Assembly: GCA_024195585.1 (NCBI GenBank)
Contig: SWBL01000009.1
Location: forward strand, 1-64,000
Length of the DNA: 64,000 nucleotides
Direction: 5' to 3'
DNA from: Aureobasidium sp. EXF-3400
Taxonomy: Eukaryota; Ascomycota; Dothideomycetes; Dothideales; Saccotheciaceae
Position 1 is the stretch's first letter. Each line of letters opens with the position of its first letter. Below the pieces are notes generated by a model. The model was not told the DNA's origin. It did not search any database and worked only from the letters and a program-made list of their open reading frames with translations. Positions 1 through 10,759 of this stretch are shown piece by piece. The position numbers were made by a program, and so were the translations under genes.

Positions 1-425
1 CGGTTCCGCGAGTAATTTGGCTTCGGTCTGGGGTTTGTTGGGTTCGATTTGAGGGAGTTATTCCAAAAATTGGGTTTTGCGCGATTGTGATGTTTTTTTC
101 CCTGACTTGAGTTCCTGGTATGCAAATTCGTGACTGTAGGTCGATGAACCGTCTCTATACTCTGATGATCAATTGAACCGAATCACGTCTTTCCATCGAG
201 ACACTTGTCGTGCACTCAGAAACAAAAGGATTGGTGCAAGATTCAATGTCTGATGGCAACCTTTCATTTTGGCTTCGCTCAATCAAAATGCAGAATGGCA
301 CGAATGCACCGTGATCGAAGAACAACAACGCCTGGCAAAAAAGTCCCATCCGCATGCCCTCCTGGAATACAGGCTCCTCGAAACGCCCTCCAAAACTCCG
401 AGAATAACTTCTGTCAAGAAACGCA
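1..425. other. left-edge intergenic stretch
   Basis: No gene is supported here. Short open frames exist on both strands but have no recognisable domain, and the gamma-tubulin stop codon lies just to the right. It probably holds the 3' flank of gamma-tubulin and possibly the flank of a gene beyond the window. Confidence 0.5.
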
Positions 426-2050
426 TCACCGTATACCATCAGTCCTCCCATCCTTGTCTTCACTCTCAGGCGCAGCAGTGGGACCAGAAAGATAAGTCTC
501 CTTCTCGGCATCTTCATACTCCCTCACCAAATCCATGACCACTTCCCTGGCATCGTCAAACTCACCAAGGCCATCTCTGAAGGCATCTTCACGTTTGTAC
601 TGCTCCAAAAAGGCGTTGCGCTTGCGGAGACGGTCGTATTGGAAGACGATGCGTTTGAAGAGGGTGGCGATACCGGTGTGATTCGCTAGCATCAGACCGG
701 AGACGCGAGGGGTGTGTGGGCCGGTGGTGTAGGGGGATGTGCGGGTCAGAGCGACTTGGATGGAGGCTGGGCCCCAGGGGATGAAGGTTGCGAGGCGGCG
801 TTCGCGGATGCGGAGGAGGGATTTGTGGACCTGTGTGGTATTAGCAGATTGTAGAAGTGGTGGCTGAGGGAAAGACGACTCACATCGGTAGGGTCGGCTT
901 CGCCCATGATGATGTTAAGGATACTGATGTAGCAGCTGTTCTTTGAGGGGTTTGAGCTGACCATCCTGTTCTTTGGCTGCAGCAGTCTGCGCATGACTTC
1001 GAGCACAGTGGTTCTGCGGACTGTCTTTGCGGCTTCGACATTCTCGCCGGTGAAGGGGGTGTAGCTGGTCTGCAGGAAATGGCAGCGAGGGGTGGGGATC
1101 AGTGAGGCGACGATGCCGACGAGATCGTTGTGCATGTAGCCAGGGTAACGCAGGGTTGTTGTCGAGGCGCTCATGACGGTACTGACGAGTTGGTTGGTCT
1201 GTTGGAACGAGGGTTCCTGGACATGCAGAGTGTCTGCGGCAATGCGTGACAGGGCGCCGTTGTCTAGAACGATTACACTGTCGGCTTGTTGTGTGAGCCT
1301 CTTCATGGATAGCAGCGAGTTGTAAGGCTGCACAACGACATCGCCTGATTGCACAGTGTCCGGGAAGACCGAGTATGTCTGGATCAGCTTCTTGGGGAAG
1401 CGGTCGTTGAGTCGTTCCAGCAGGTATGAACCCAGTCCCGAGCCTGTACCACCAGCGATCGAGTGCAGCAGCATGAAGCCCTCGAGGCTGTCGGAGCCGT
1501 CTGCTTCACGATCGATCATATCCAAAACCTCCTCTTGCACCGTCTCGCCCATCGAGTAGCCGGCCGCCCAGTTGTTTCCAGCTCCGGTGCCGCCGCTGTG
1601 GATGTAGAAGTTCTCGGGGTTGTAGATGTTCTTGTAGGGGCCCGTTTGGATTCCATTGATGACCTGTGGCCTGTTCAGCATGAGAAAGGAGTGGTCATGT
1701 CAGGTCTTCGTACTCTCGGTTCGAGATCCATCAGGATGGCGCGTGGGATGTAGCGCGTATCGTCGGACTGGTAGAAGAAGACATCCTTGCGGTCGCCGCC
1801 TTCGGTAGCAAAGTCTTCGAGATTGCCGTCGCGATTGATGCCGTGTTCCTGACACAGTTGTTGCCAGAATTGTGAGCCCACTGCACGGAATGCGTCAGTC
1901 AGGTGGAAGCTCTAAGGGAAGTAGCGAGGGAAGTTACGATACCGCTATTGCCGCATTGGCCTGCTTGGAGCGTGATGATTTCTCTACGTGTTTACCGACA
2001 TTAGTCCAGACTCAGTCGAGATGCTTTTCAGGCACAACAAACCTCGGCAT
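426..2050 (-). CDS. gamma-tubulin
   Basis: Gamma-tubulin nucleates microtubules as part of the gamma-tubulin complex at spindle pole bodies. I read five exons on the minus strand: 2050-2043, 1983-1943, 1880-1714, 1663-884 and 830-426, giving 466 residues, the usual family length. The first exon is only 8 nt (Met-Pro plus two bases of Arg); joining it to exon 2 restores the tubulin start [16 protein letters not shown]. The tubulin GTP-binding loop [13 protein letters not shown] and the gamma-type segments [12 protein letters not shown] and [12 protein letters not shown] are present. All four introns have GT donors and YAG acceptors, two of them after CTGAC branch sites. The last 20 residues are acidic and polar, as is common in fungal tails. 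The assignment is firm. The 8-nt first exon is an inference from frame and splice signals and would be missed by simple gene finders. Confidence 0.96.
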
Positions 2051-2353
2051 GGCTGCGTTGGGGCATTGCGAGGAAAAGGTCGTGGTTTGCGGCCAAGCTC
2101 AGGTCTGGAAGACGCGCCCGACCGCGTTGTTGCTCAAACATCCCCTCACATTCAGGGTCACCATTTATTCGGACTGATGATAAGATAATATTCTTGGATT
2201 ATCGATTAAAGACCATACAGAACAGAAAGCGACTAACAATCGGTAATGTCGTCCTGTACTCGATCCTCTCTACCCATTCAGAAACACATTTGCACGTCAT
2301 ATCGCTATTGCTACACATTATGGAATAGTACTGCCACGCGACCGCCTCTCAAT
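2051..2353. other. intergenic, gamma-tubulin 5' flank and BAR-SH3 3' flank
   Basis: This 303-nt stretch lies between the gamma-tubulin start and the stop of the next minus-strand gene. It must carry the gamma-tubulin promoter. I see no distinctive element. Confidence 0.5.
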
Positions 2354-3719
2354 CTACGAGTTGAGCTGCACGTAGTTGCCTGCAAGAAATGTCAGTAAAT
2401 CGCTCTCAACCAATTGGTCTTGTCTATGCACATACCTGGGAATTGTCCTTGTCTTGCGCCAATCTTGCCAATCCACCACTCGTTCTCATTCGCCGTACGT
2501 TGCACAACCTCAATCACCTCACCGGCGCTGAAACTAAGATCGCCTTCTGCTTGAGCTTCGTAATCGTACAATGCCGTACATGTTTCTGCTTGCGGCACTC
2601 CACTAAATCGAGAAGGCTTAGGCTTCGGTGGTGGAGGCTTGCTCTTTGCGATCGACGACATGCGCGCCAGTCCACCGGTTGTTGTTCCAGCGGCCGAGTA
2701 GGGCGGAGGTGAAGTCGTGTCGCCGTCCGTGATTGACAGCTGTGCGGTGGATGCGGCAAGTCCAGGAGGTTTAGGCTTGGCCTTGCCCTCAATGGCAAGT
2801 CTTCCATACTTGCTGCCAGCAGGTCGGCCCAGACCCTTGGTCTTGAAGTGCACAATCGTCAAAGCTTCGGCTTGTTGTTGAATCTCTCCGCGCTTTTCCT
2901 CAAAGGCGGCCTCGATATCCAGAGTCAGGTTGAAATAGCCAATATCAATACTTTGCATGCGCTCGTGCAACGTGTAAAAGACGTTCAGCTGCATGTAGTA
3001 GAAGGATTGGAACAATGGAAGAATGAACTCGCGCTCCAGACGGAACAGCTCAGGCAGCTCGGACTTGAGCAGGTCGTTGAAGTAGTTGTAATCCTGAGTC
3101 GACACCTCGAGTTCGTTCTCGGCCTTGTACAGTGCCTTTTCATCCTTGAGCGTCTTGTCTTTCTTGTCCTGCAGCTTCTTAAGCGTGGCTCGGTGACGGT
3201 CGTAGTCGAGTTGCTTGTGGTCGCGCTTGACGGCAGATTTGCGGACCTGCTTGATGATCTCGAGGAGCTCGTCGGCCGGCTTGACGATACGCGACTCGAT
3301 CATCTCCAGTTCGGGCTGTAGCGATTCCTTGAGATCCTTGACAATAGCCTCGTATTCCTCACAGGCGCGGATACCCTCGGGATTGCCATCAACGACGTAG
3401 GAGCTGGGATCCGAGGCACGACCAGAAATGGGCTTGTAAAGATCGGCGCAAGCTTTGGAGAACTCGATCTGGTGGTCCAGCATGCCGTTGATGGACTTGA
3501 AGTACTTTTCCGACTCATCGTGCAAACGCTTAGTCTCGGTCTCAAGCTCAGCGAAACGAAGCTCGGCGTCGACGTAGACGGGGTCCTTTGTGATTTCACC
3601 CATGTTGAACCTTTGCTTGAACTGCTGGGGAGCCTAGAGGAGGGTCAGCGCTGGACTGAGGTAGATGGTGGTGAGCGACGTACGCGGGTGACGCTCTTGG
3701 TGAAGCCTTTCCAACTCAT
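2354..3719 (-). CDS. BAR and SH3 domain protein, Rvs167/amphiphysin type
   Basis: This is a membrane-curving endocytic adaptor of the amphiphysin (Rvs167, Hob1) class. It would act at cortical actin patches, where the BAR dimer binds curved membrane and the SH3 domain binds proline-rich partners. Exons are 3719-3684, 3633-2436 and 2379-2354, giving 419 residues. The first exon encodes MSWKGFTKSVTR, the typical N-terminal amphipathic start of this family, and joins to APQQFKQRFNMGE. Residues of about 20-250 are a coiled-coil BAR domain. A Pro-rich linker follows (KPPPPKPKPSRF), then an SH3 domain beginning TALYDYEAQAEGDLSF, with the WW pair in NEWWIGKI. The last exon supplies the end of the SH3 fold, NYVQLNS. 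Branch and acceptor signals are good for both introns. It is divergently arranged with NFS1. Confidence 0.95.
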
Positions 3720-4346
3720 TTTGGCGGTATTGGTGGTCGGTCAGGCTGGATTGGCGGGAGTCAGGTAGAATGGTATGTCGGTAGGAGAATATGAGGGTAG
3801 GTATTTGGAAAGATGAAGATGTCGGTGCCAGTCGGATGGATATGGGGCTGCGGTCCGTCTTGGCTAGAGATTCAAAGCGTCGATCTTGTCGGGGCTGGAG
3901 CCTGTCTTGTGGCTGACGATGCGGCTTCTATTTACGGTATGCAAGATGCCGGTTGCTGCAGTTGCATGTGCTACCTGAGGTAAATGATGCTTGTGTAGAG
4001 GAGAGTTGGGTGCGTGTCTGAGGCACAAGATTGGAATGAGCAGTTGGGTGCCTACGTCGTCGTCGTCGGCCTTGGTCTTCCGGCCGCATCATCAGCCAAA
4101 AACGTTTACAGCCATGACCTTGGCATACGTAGTGGACCCCTCGGCGTCGAGACTCGCCGATGTTCTTTCTCTGGCCGTCTTCGGGTCGCTCCTTCTTGTT
4201 TCGGCCGAGGTCGCGATGCTAAAGCCGCCTTTACTCAGCAACCGTGCCAAGCTTCTGGCGATCGAGCTCCCGCCTTAGCAAAAGTGTTCTGGTGTGACAT
4301 CTGCTGATAGACACATTTCCCGTCAACCACCACACCTAGAATCAAA
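3720..4346. promoter_or_regulatory. divergent promoter region between BAR-SH3 gene and NFS1
   Basis: These 627 nt separate two divergent starts, so both promoters must lie here. The NFS1-proximal part is rich in pyrimidine and C-A tracts, as is usual in fungal leaders. I see no convincing TATA box or named operator. Confidence 0.5.
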
Positions 4347-5927
4347 ATGTCGTCCTCATTCCCTTCTGTCGCGAGGCAGGCCCTCCACAACTCGGCCAGA
4401 AGACTTTCCACCACCTATCGTCCGCGCCTTCTCTCAACCCGCATCGCCGCCACCCGTTCATATGTCTCCGAGAGCTCGCCGCGAAACGCCACTATCAATG
4501 TCGAATCCACCATCAAGGCCGACCAGAAGGCCTTCCTCGCCGAGACTGGCATCAAGCCTCAGGATGCCACCATGCCTACCACTGGCATGAGCGCCGACGC
4601 CATGATGAGTCCCACTGCTGGAATCCTCAAGCAAGCAACCATCATGGACCAAGGAACCCGCCCCATCTACCTCGATGCCCAAGCAACCACTCCCACAGAT
4701 CCCAGAGTCTTGGACGCCATGCTGCCCTACTTCACCGGTCTCTACGGCAACCCCCACTCGCGAACCCACGCCTACGGATGGGAGACAGACAAGGCTGTCG
4801 AGCAAGCCAGAGCCAACATTGCAGAACTCATCGGCGCCGACCCCAAGGAAATCATCTTCACCTCGGGAGCCACCGAGAGCAACAACATGAGCATCAAGGG
4901 TGTCGCCCGCTTCTTCAAGCGTGGCGGCAAGAAGAACCACATCATCACCTGCCAGACCGAGCACAAGTGTGTCCTCGACAGCTGTCGCCATTTGCAAGAC
5001 GAAGGTTTCGAGGTCACATACCTGCCTGTTCAGTCAGACGGCAGGGTCGACATGAAGGAGTTGGAAGACGCCATGCGCCCGGATACCATGCTTGTCTCGA
5101 TCATGACAGTCAACAACGAGATTGGTGTTGTCCAGCCCATGGAGGAGATTGGTAAGCTCTGCAGATCAAAGAAGATCTTCTTCCATACAGACGCTGCTCA
5201 GGCTGTTGGCAAGATCCCCCTCGATGTCAACAAGCTCAACATCGACCTCATGTCCATTTCTGGTCACAAGATTTACGGCCCCAAGGGTATCGGTGCCTGT
5301 TACGTCCGCAGAAGACCGCGTGTCAGACTTGACCCCATCATCAGTGGTGGTGGTCAAGAGAGAGGTTTGAGAAGTGGAACCATTGCTCCCCCTCTCGTCA
5401 TTGGATTCGGTGAAGCTGCCAGAATTGCAAAGGAGGAGATGGATGTAAGTCAAGACCTGTCATTTGCTACTCACACGCCATGAATTCTGACATTGTGACT
5501 ACAGTACGACACCAAGCGCATTGCCGCACTGTCCAAGAAGCTGAGTGACGGTCTCCTCGCCATGGAACACACCACCCTCAACGGGTCCCCCGAGTTCCAC
5601 TACCCTGGCTGCGTCAACGTCTCCTTCGCCTACGTCGAAGGTGAATCTCTCCTCATGGCCCTCAAGGATATCGCTCTTTCTTCCGGATCCGCCTGCACAT
5701 CCGCCTCCCTCGAACCCTCATACGTTCTCCGTGCCCTCGGTAGCAGTGACGAGAGCGCTCACAGCAGTATCCGTTTCGGTATCGGTCGCTTCACCACCGA
5801 TGCTGAGATTGATTACGTCCTCAAGGCCGTGCAAGAACGTGTTGCCTTCTTGCGTGAGTTGAGTCCTCTGTGGGAGCTTGTCCAGGAGGGCGTTGATCTC
5901 AACACCATCGAGTGGAGTGGTCACTAA
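4347..5927 (+). CDS. NFS1: mitochondrial cysteine desulfurase
   Basis: NFS1 is a PLP enzyme that removes sulfur from cysteine to give persulfide for iron-sulfur cluster assembly, with the ISD11 and ISU scaffold proteins in the mitochondrial matrix, and for tRNA thiolation. Exons are 4347-5444 and 5505-5927, giving 506 residues; the 60-nt intron starts GTAAGT and ends TACAG. The N-terminus (about 40 residues) is rich in Arg, Ser and Ala with almost no acidic residues, as expected of a matrix presequence. Visible class V aminotransferase features are [23 protein letters not shown], the PLP lysine in [10 protein letters not shown], and the catalytic cysteine loop [15 protein letters not shown]. 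The C-terminus ends in the conserved Trp-Ser-Gly-His. Nothing looks damaged. Confidence 0.97.
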
Positions 5928-7158
5928 GCTTTTCCGCTTCTACTCGACCTTGAAGACGAAAGATTGTACAGTTTCTAAAATCTGGTTTGGGCGTTGAGCA
6001 TTTCTGTTTTGGACCTTTTTGGGAGGTGGTTTTGAGAGACGAGAGAGAGAGAACATACCCTGACATGACATGCACTTCCATACCTTTCTTTGTATTTATA
6101 ATCCAAATCAGCAGTCCTTTGAATTTTTAGTTTTGGAAACATGTCCTTTGTTTGCATTGACCAAAAGTCTATTGCAGCCGTATAAACAAAACTTGCAATT
6201 CAAAGCAGACAAGGTTCGTCGTCATCCAACAAGTATCCCTGATAGGCCGCATGCGACTCGGTGCATCAGATGGCCCCAAGCCTTCTAAGTAACTAGAACG
6301 ATCGTCAGGAGTAAGAGACACTTCATCTCAAAAAAGTCAGATGACACCATACCCATGACTCAGGCATAACTCAACCAATACCTACATCAACCACCAGAAC
6401 AGACATTTGCACCGTACAAGAACAGCTACAGCCTCCAACTCCATTCCCACCACTTGCCTTCCTCATCACCGCGAGCTCTAAGCTTTCGCACCAATGCTCC
6501 CATCACCGACTTTGATTCTGCAGCCAAGGCACAGCACGACAAATGAACTCGAGCTTTGCTTTACTTTGCTTCCAACTGTTGCACATACCAGCACCATTGC
6601 CTATGGCTGATTGTATTTGCACCTTTAGGTTATCATAGCAGCACCATTGACGATATGTTAATCTGAGGTCAAAGTGCGATATATACTCTGCTTAACATTG
6701 TTGTGCTGATTTCAATGGTTAAGCTTCTATCATCTAGTGTCAAAGCAAGCAGACATTCATCACAGAGATGTGAGGCCTAGCTCTTAGGGTTTCATCAACT
6801 TTGGGGGTTTGCCACTTTAACACGCCACTATGCGCTGGAGTCCCTCGAGTAAACGCCAAAATGATAAAGGTGTTTGTGAGTTGTCGGAGGTCAAACAATG
6901 GGTCAAAGAAGTGTAGCGAGGAAACGGGTGTTTGCTTATCGTTGGGTTCATTGCTCTTTGGTGAGAGCAAAGGTGAGAAGACATTGTTAGCCTTTGTGAT
7001 GGCTGGAGACAGAAAGACTTGATATATATTCCTTCGGTGAAGAAACGTCAAAAGAGATGAAAGCGAGTCTGATCTTATACAGCGGAACATTGTTCGATAG
7101 ATGCAAGGATAAATGGTGTTATTCTTATAAACTGAGGATTAACTTATCTGATCTCTGT
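5928..7158. other. intergenic stretch between convergent genes
   Basis: These 1.2 kb hold the 3' flanks of NFS1 and of the next minus-strand gene. The small open frames have no recognisable domains and look like chance. I see no tRNA, repeat or snoRNA signal. Confidence 0.5.
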
Positions 7159-8241
7159 CTAATCAAGAATCTTATGGATTGTCTTTTCGACCTGTCGGAT
7201 TTCATCCATCTCTTGCTCTACAACCGCTTTAAATCGCTTCTTCTTACTTTCCTCGGGCCACTTCATCTCAACAGCTTCTTTCAATTCCTCAGTTGCTGTT
7301 TTCCACTTGATGAACTGATCTTTCAATTCACTTTTCTGCATATCTGTACTCTTTTCTTCTTCTTTGTTTAGCATGTTGTTTTCATTCTTGGAGAAGCGTT
7401 GGAGATCCAGTGACTCATAGACGCGCTCACGAAGACTACCGGGTTCGTGCATCGCGATGACATTCATGATGCGTTTGGTAAGGAGAGGTTCGCTGATGTA
7501 GCCATCTGCAGAAGGTGTAGAGGGTTTGTAAGAGCTGGCACGGTGTTGTTGAGCTGGAGAGAGGAGGCCACGGAAGGCTTCATTCAGGATGCGAGTATGA
7601 GACTGAGCTTGCAGTTTGGGGACAGTGACTGTTGAAGGTCGTATCTTTTCTTCTGCTTTCTTTTCTGCTCGTTCGGCAAACGGTCGCAGATGTGACGGTC
7701 GCAGATGTATAGGATGTTCTTTGTGGCGTGGCTGCTGGTGTGGAGCGGTTGATAAGGCCGTATCCAATTTTAGACGCTTGAAATCTGGTTTCGATAGTTT
7801 CCAGTGTCGCTTCTTGAGAGTGTGAGCTTTGCGAATATCACTGGCCGACCAGAAGTCATCAGGTGTCTTGGGAATGGTCTGATCTTTGGTCCACTGTTCA
7901 AAAGCCTTGGGCGAGATGACGTCTTGCATCGTTTGCTTCGCCCACGTTTGAAGTTTCTGGCCCCGAAGACTGCTTACATCGAGCCGAGATGAGAGTGAAC
8001 CTGCCAGTTTATCGGGTATAGCTTTCGGAATCCGGAACCTCCAGGTGTGTGGTTCATCAGGTTCCGTTGCTGTAAGGACTTGGTTGACGTCTTTCGTATT
8101 TCGATCCTTGTTCGGCATCTTCTTCTCGAGCTTGCGAGAGGAATTGGCCGGTTCGCTTGCTCCCTGACTAATGATGTCGTGCTTCGGAGGCGAAGACTCG
8201 ATGCATAGAGCACTGCGCGATCCAAATCGCCGTCGTTGCAT
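7159..8241 (-). CDS. hypothetical protein, Lys/Arg-rich, 360 residues
   Basis: I do not recognise a named domain. The protein is basic and charged, with a Pro/His-rich middle (about residues 170-200) and a C-terminal third of charged helix (EEEKSTDMQKSELKDQF through RFKAVVEQEMDEIRQVEK) that suggests coiled coil. Short motifs such as TWRFRIPKAIPDKLAG and SDIRKAHTLKKRHWK look conserved in style rather than random. An internal Met at about residue 42 (MPNKDRN) is an alternative start. The gene begins only 75 nt after the stop of the upstream minus-strand gene, which is tight for a fungus and leaves little room for a separate promoter. No introns are needed. It could be a mitochondrial or nucleolar factor, but nothing in the sequence decides this. 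Confidence 0.7.
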   Translation of the reverse strand: MQRRRFGSRSALCIESSPPKHDIISQGASEPANSSRKLEKKMPNKDRNTKDVNQVLTATEPDEPHTWRFRIPKAIPDKLAGSLSSRLDVSSLRGQKLQTWAKQTMQDVISPKAFEQWTKDQTIPKTPDDFWSASDIRKAHTLKKRHWKLSKPDFKRLKLDTALSTAPHQQPRHKEHPIHLRPSHLRPFAERAEKKAEEKIRPSTVTVPKLQAQSHTRILNEAFRGLLSPAQQHRASSYKPSTPSADGYISEPLLTKRIMNVIAMHEPGSLRERVYESLDLQRFSKNENNMLNKEEEKSTDMQKSELKDQFIKWKTATEELKEAVEMKWPEESKKKRFKAVVEQEMDEIRQVEKTIHKILD

Positions 8242-8316
8242 GCTCGAAACCGCCTTAGGTTGATCTAAACTGGGTCAGGTTGGCCGGAGTATCATATTTG
8301 ATAGATGGCAGACCAC

Positions 8317-10257
8317 CTACAGGAGCTGGCGTGGGATTTTCAAGGCAGAGAATCGTGACTGCAACGACTGTGTAGGTGAAAATGCAAAGCCTGCCTGGGC
8401 CTGTTTCGGCTTGGAGGATGCTGCCGATCGAGATCTGATCCGACCGAAAGGCACATCTACCTTGGTGGCTGCATCGGCTGCGTCATGTATGTTGGACGAC
8501 GACGCTTTGTCTGAGTGGAGGCCAAAGAACATGGCGATACCAGTTTCGGACAATGCGCCAAAGTGATTGGGATATGTCTGCACGGTGCCTTGTCTTTCTG
8601 TCGAAGATGCTTGACTGCTTGGCATATCATCGACAGTGCTGGGAACACAGCCAAATTCTACAGTTCTAACATTCGAGGTGGTCGAAGCTAGCGTGTCCGC
8701 GGGTTCTTCCGAGTGTGCAGGTGCATCTTCAGAAGAAGCTGATGGTGAGACGTAGAACTGAATGTAATCGCCCTTGTTGACGATGCTGGGGAGTTCCTGA
8801 GGCTCGAAACCCCAGACATGTTGCAGATCTGCGGGAACAGGTGACAGACCTTGAATGTACTCAGGCTCTGTTTGTTGTGTTGGCGTAATTTCCTCCCAAG
8901 GCGGATGCTGGCCATAACCACTATCTGGATCCAAAGACAAAAGACCAGCCTTCTTACCCCAACCACCGCCTCCAGACAGAACTTTGTGAAGGCGGGCTCC
9001 ATGCTGCAACAAGGTCAGGAGGTTTGGCTGAGAAGGATCGGTGTCATGGTCAGAAGCAGCCTTCCATAACTCAGGCAAATTCCTCTCCCCAAGGACTCTA
9101 GTGGCCATGGACAAACCTCCGGTGAAAGTCTTTTCGGGAATCACTAGAGCCCAGACAGAGACAGCACGGGGAGAGAGACCGCGAGTTTTGTGGTATGAAG
9201 TGACGGACTGCTCGAGTTCGTGAGAGGCCAGAATGGCTTCTTTTGTGTCGTCTTGAGCAACCAGACCAGAATCGGCAGACAATCGACGGATAATGTTTCC
9301 CATACATGCGACAACAGATCTGGCAGATGTCAACGGGACAAGAGGTACCGAGAAAGCGAGAGTGTTGACGTCGTTGAGGTCTGGTTGCTGAGGCAGCTTG
9401 ACACGGTGCGAGTCACAGACTTTTTCGTCTATCTGAATGAGGCCTTGTCCACCTTGTTGTAGAGCATACTTTCGCCAGATCAAAGTAGAGGAGAGACCAT
9501 TGTGGAAGATGGTGTTGGCAAGGGGAAGTTGGACGACGGGAAGCATATGTGCAGGAGTGGACGAGTCATTGAGGTGGAAACTCAAGAAGCGGAACTTTTT
9601 GTCCGAGAGGTTTGCCTCAACACGAGGACCGTCAATGGTGACTTCGGGCTTCCAGATTGGGTTCTCGTTGACTATCAGTCTCAAGGCAATACCCTCAGAA
9701 CCATTGTCGCCAACAGCAGAAGCCGACAAGTCGGAGGGTTTGGGTAGTCTATCGACGACAGCAGCGACGAGCCTGACAGCCTCGCGGGAGTCTCCACCAA
9801 GTTTGTTGTGTAGACTTTTGTCCAAGTCTTTGATGGGGAAAATGCGCGTCAATGCTTGTTCAATGACATGTTTTTGTTTGCGCAAACTGGCAGCGTAGGA
9901 CGGAGTGACGAGAAGGAGGAAGTCGGTAAAGAGACCTGACTCGTTGCCTGGCTGGAACTGTGGTATGCGATCGAGAAGTTCCTGAAGAGATGTTTTGGAG
10001 GGGTCTGAAGTCAAGACGGTGCATGTACGCAAGAGATAGTCGGATTTGGGAGAAGGAGTATCGGTAGTATAGGAAGGGCGAACTTGAGATACGAATTGGT
10101 CGATCGGAGGCTTCAATGTGTCTTTGATCTTGTCCCACGTTGGAGCGAATCCAGAAGTCGGAGTGGCCAGTGTACGTGGAATTGTGGTGCTGAGACAGCG
10201 TGGCCTGAGAAGCGAAGCCTGCCGCCGTGACAGGCAGTGCGATGTGCGGCGCAACAT
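8317..10257 (-). CDS. conserved fungal protein with mitochondrial-type presequence
   Basis: A single open frame of 646 residues. The first 30 residues (MLRRTSHCLSRRQASLLRPR) are rich in Arg, Ser and Leu without acids, a strong mitochondrial targeting pattern. The body is globular with mixed secondary structure, including FTDFLLLVTPSYAASL, VDRLPKPSD and IVNKGDYIQFYVSPSA, then a low-complexity Ser-rich stretch (about residues 540-575). The C-terminal part, TYPNHFGALSETGIAMFFG, is preceded by a variable linker and looks conserved. I do not recognise a catalytic motif and assign no reaction. The stop codon overlaps a possible donor (GTAGGT) with a CTGAC branch and TTTAG acceptor 56 nt on; splicing there would change only the last two residues. 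The gene is divergent from the ANP1-type gene. Confidence 0.75.
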   Translation of the reverse strand: MLRRTSHCLSRRQASLLRPRCLSTTIPRTLATPTSGFAPTWDKIKDTLKPPIDQFVSQVRPSYTTDTPSPKSDYLLRTCTVLTSDPSKTSLQELLDRIPQFQPGNESGLFTDFLLLVTPSYAASLRKQKHVIEQALTRIFPIKDLDKSLHNKLGGDSREAVRLVAAVVDRLPKPSDLSASAVGDNGSEGIALRLIVNENPIWKPEVTIDGPRVEANLSDKKFRFLSFHLNDSSTPAHMLPVVQLPLANTIFHNGLSSTLIWRKYALQQGGQGLIQIDEKVCDSHRVKLPQQPDLNDVNTLAFSVPLVPLTSARSVVACMGNIIRRLSADSGLVAQDDTKEAILASHELEQSVTSYHKTRGLSPRAVSVWALVIPEKTFTGGLSMATRVLGERNLPELWKAASDHDTDPSQPNLLTLLQHGARLHKVLSGGGGWGKKAGLLSLDPDSGYGQHPPWEEITPTQQTEPEYIQGLSPVPADLQHVWGFEPQELPSIVNKGDYIQFYVSPSASSEDAPAHSEEPADTLASTTSNVRTVEFGCVPSTVDDMPSSQASSTERQGTVQTYPNHFGALSETGIAMFFGLHSDKASSSNIHDAADAATKVDVPFGRIRSRSAASSKPKQAQAGFAFSPTQSLQSRFSALKIPRQLL

Positions 10258-10759
10258 TATGGTTGTTCTGTCAGGAAGGAGCGAGGGTTCTTGTTAGGAA
10301 AGAGCGATGGTGACGTTGATGCACATTTAGAAAAGATGCAAGCACAGACGATTTCTGAAACAAGCTCACTGAGTTGCAAGTCCGACTCGGTTGGTCGAAC
10401 CCCTTGGCAGCGTCTCCGCAAGTTTTGGGTAAAGTCCGCCGACTCGGTGTAAAGTGTTGGCTGCTTCTGTTGCTGGCTGTGCATACGCGTCGGGAAAAGC
10501 GTTGGACCTCCGTTGTCCTTACAGAACTCTGTCGGCGCCTTTTTCTAAAGCTCAGGAGGTGTATCCTGTATCTAGCTTCTGGCAAGAAGTTGGTCTCTTC
10601 TGAACATCTGTCACATCTCGAAGCCGAGTTATGCTCAGCGTCCGATAGCCATAAGGAACAGCCCCCCTTCGTAAGTCGTTCTCTAACCTCCACCTGCCAG
10701 GAGGGAGCTGGGACTTTGCAACTTGGTCGCATGCTGATCGTTTCCTTCCAGCATCCACA
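10258..10759. promoter_or_regulatory. divergent promoter region upstream of ANP1-type gene
   Basis: These 502 nt lie between two divergent starts. I see only unremarkable mixed sequence with CT-rich patches near 10490-10540. No operator can be named. Confidence 0.45.

Noticed and set aside
4458..4997. Antisense frame of 179 codons within NFS1
   Set aside because: Shadow of a GC-biased conserved coding exon; the plus strand clearly encodes cysteine desulfurase.
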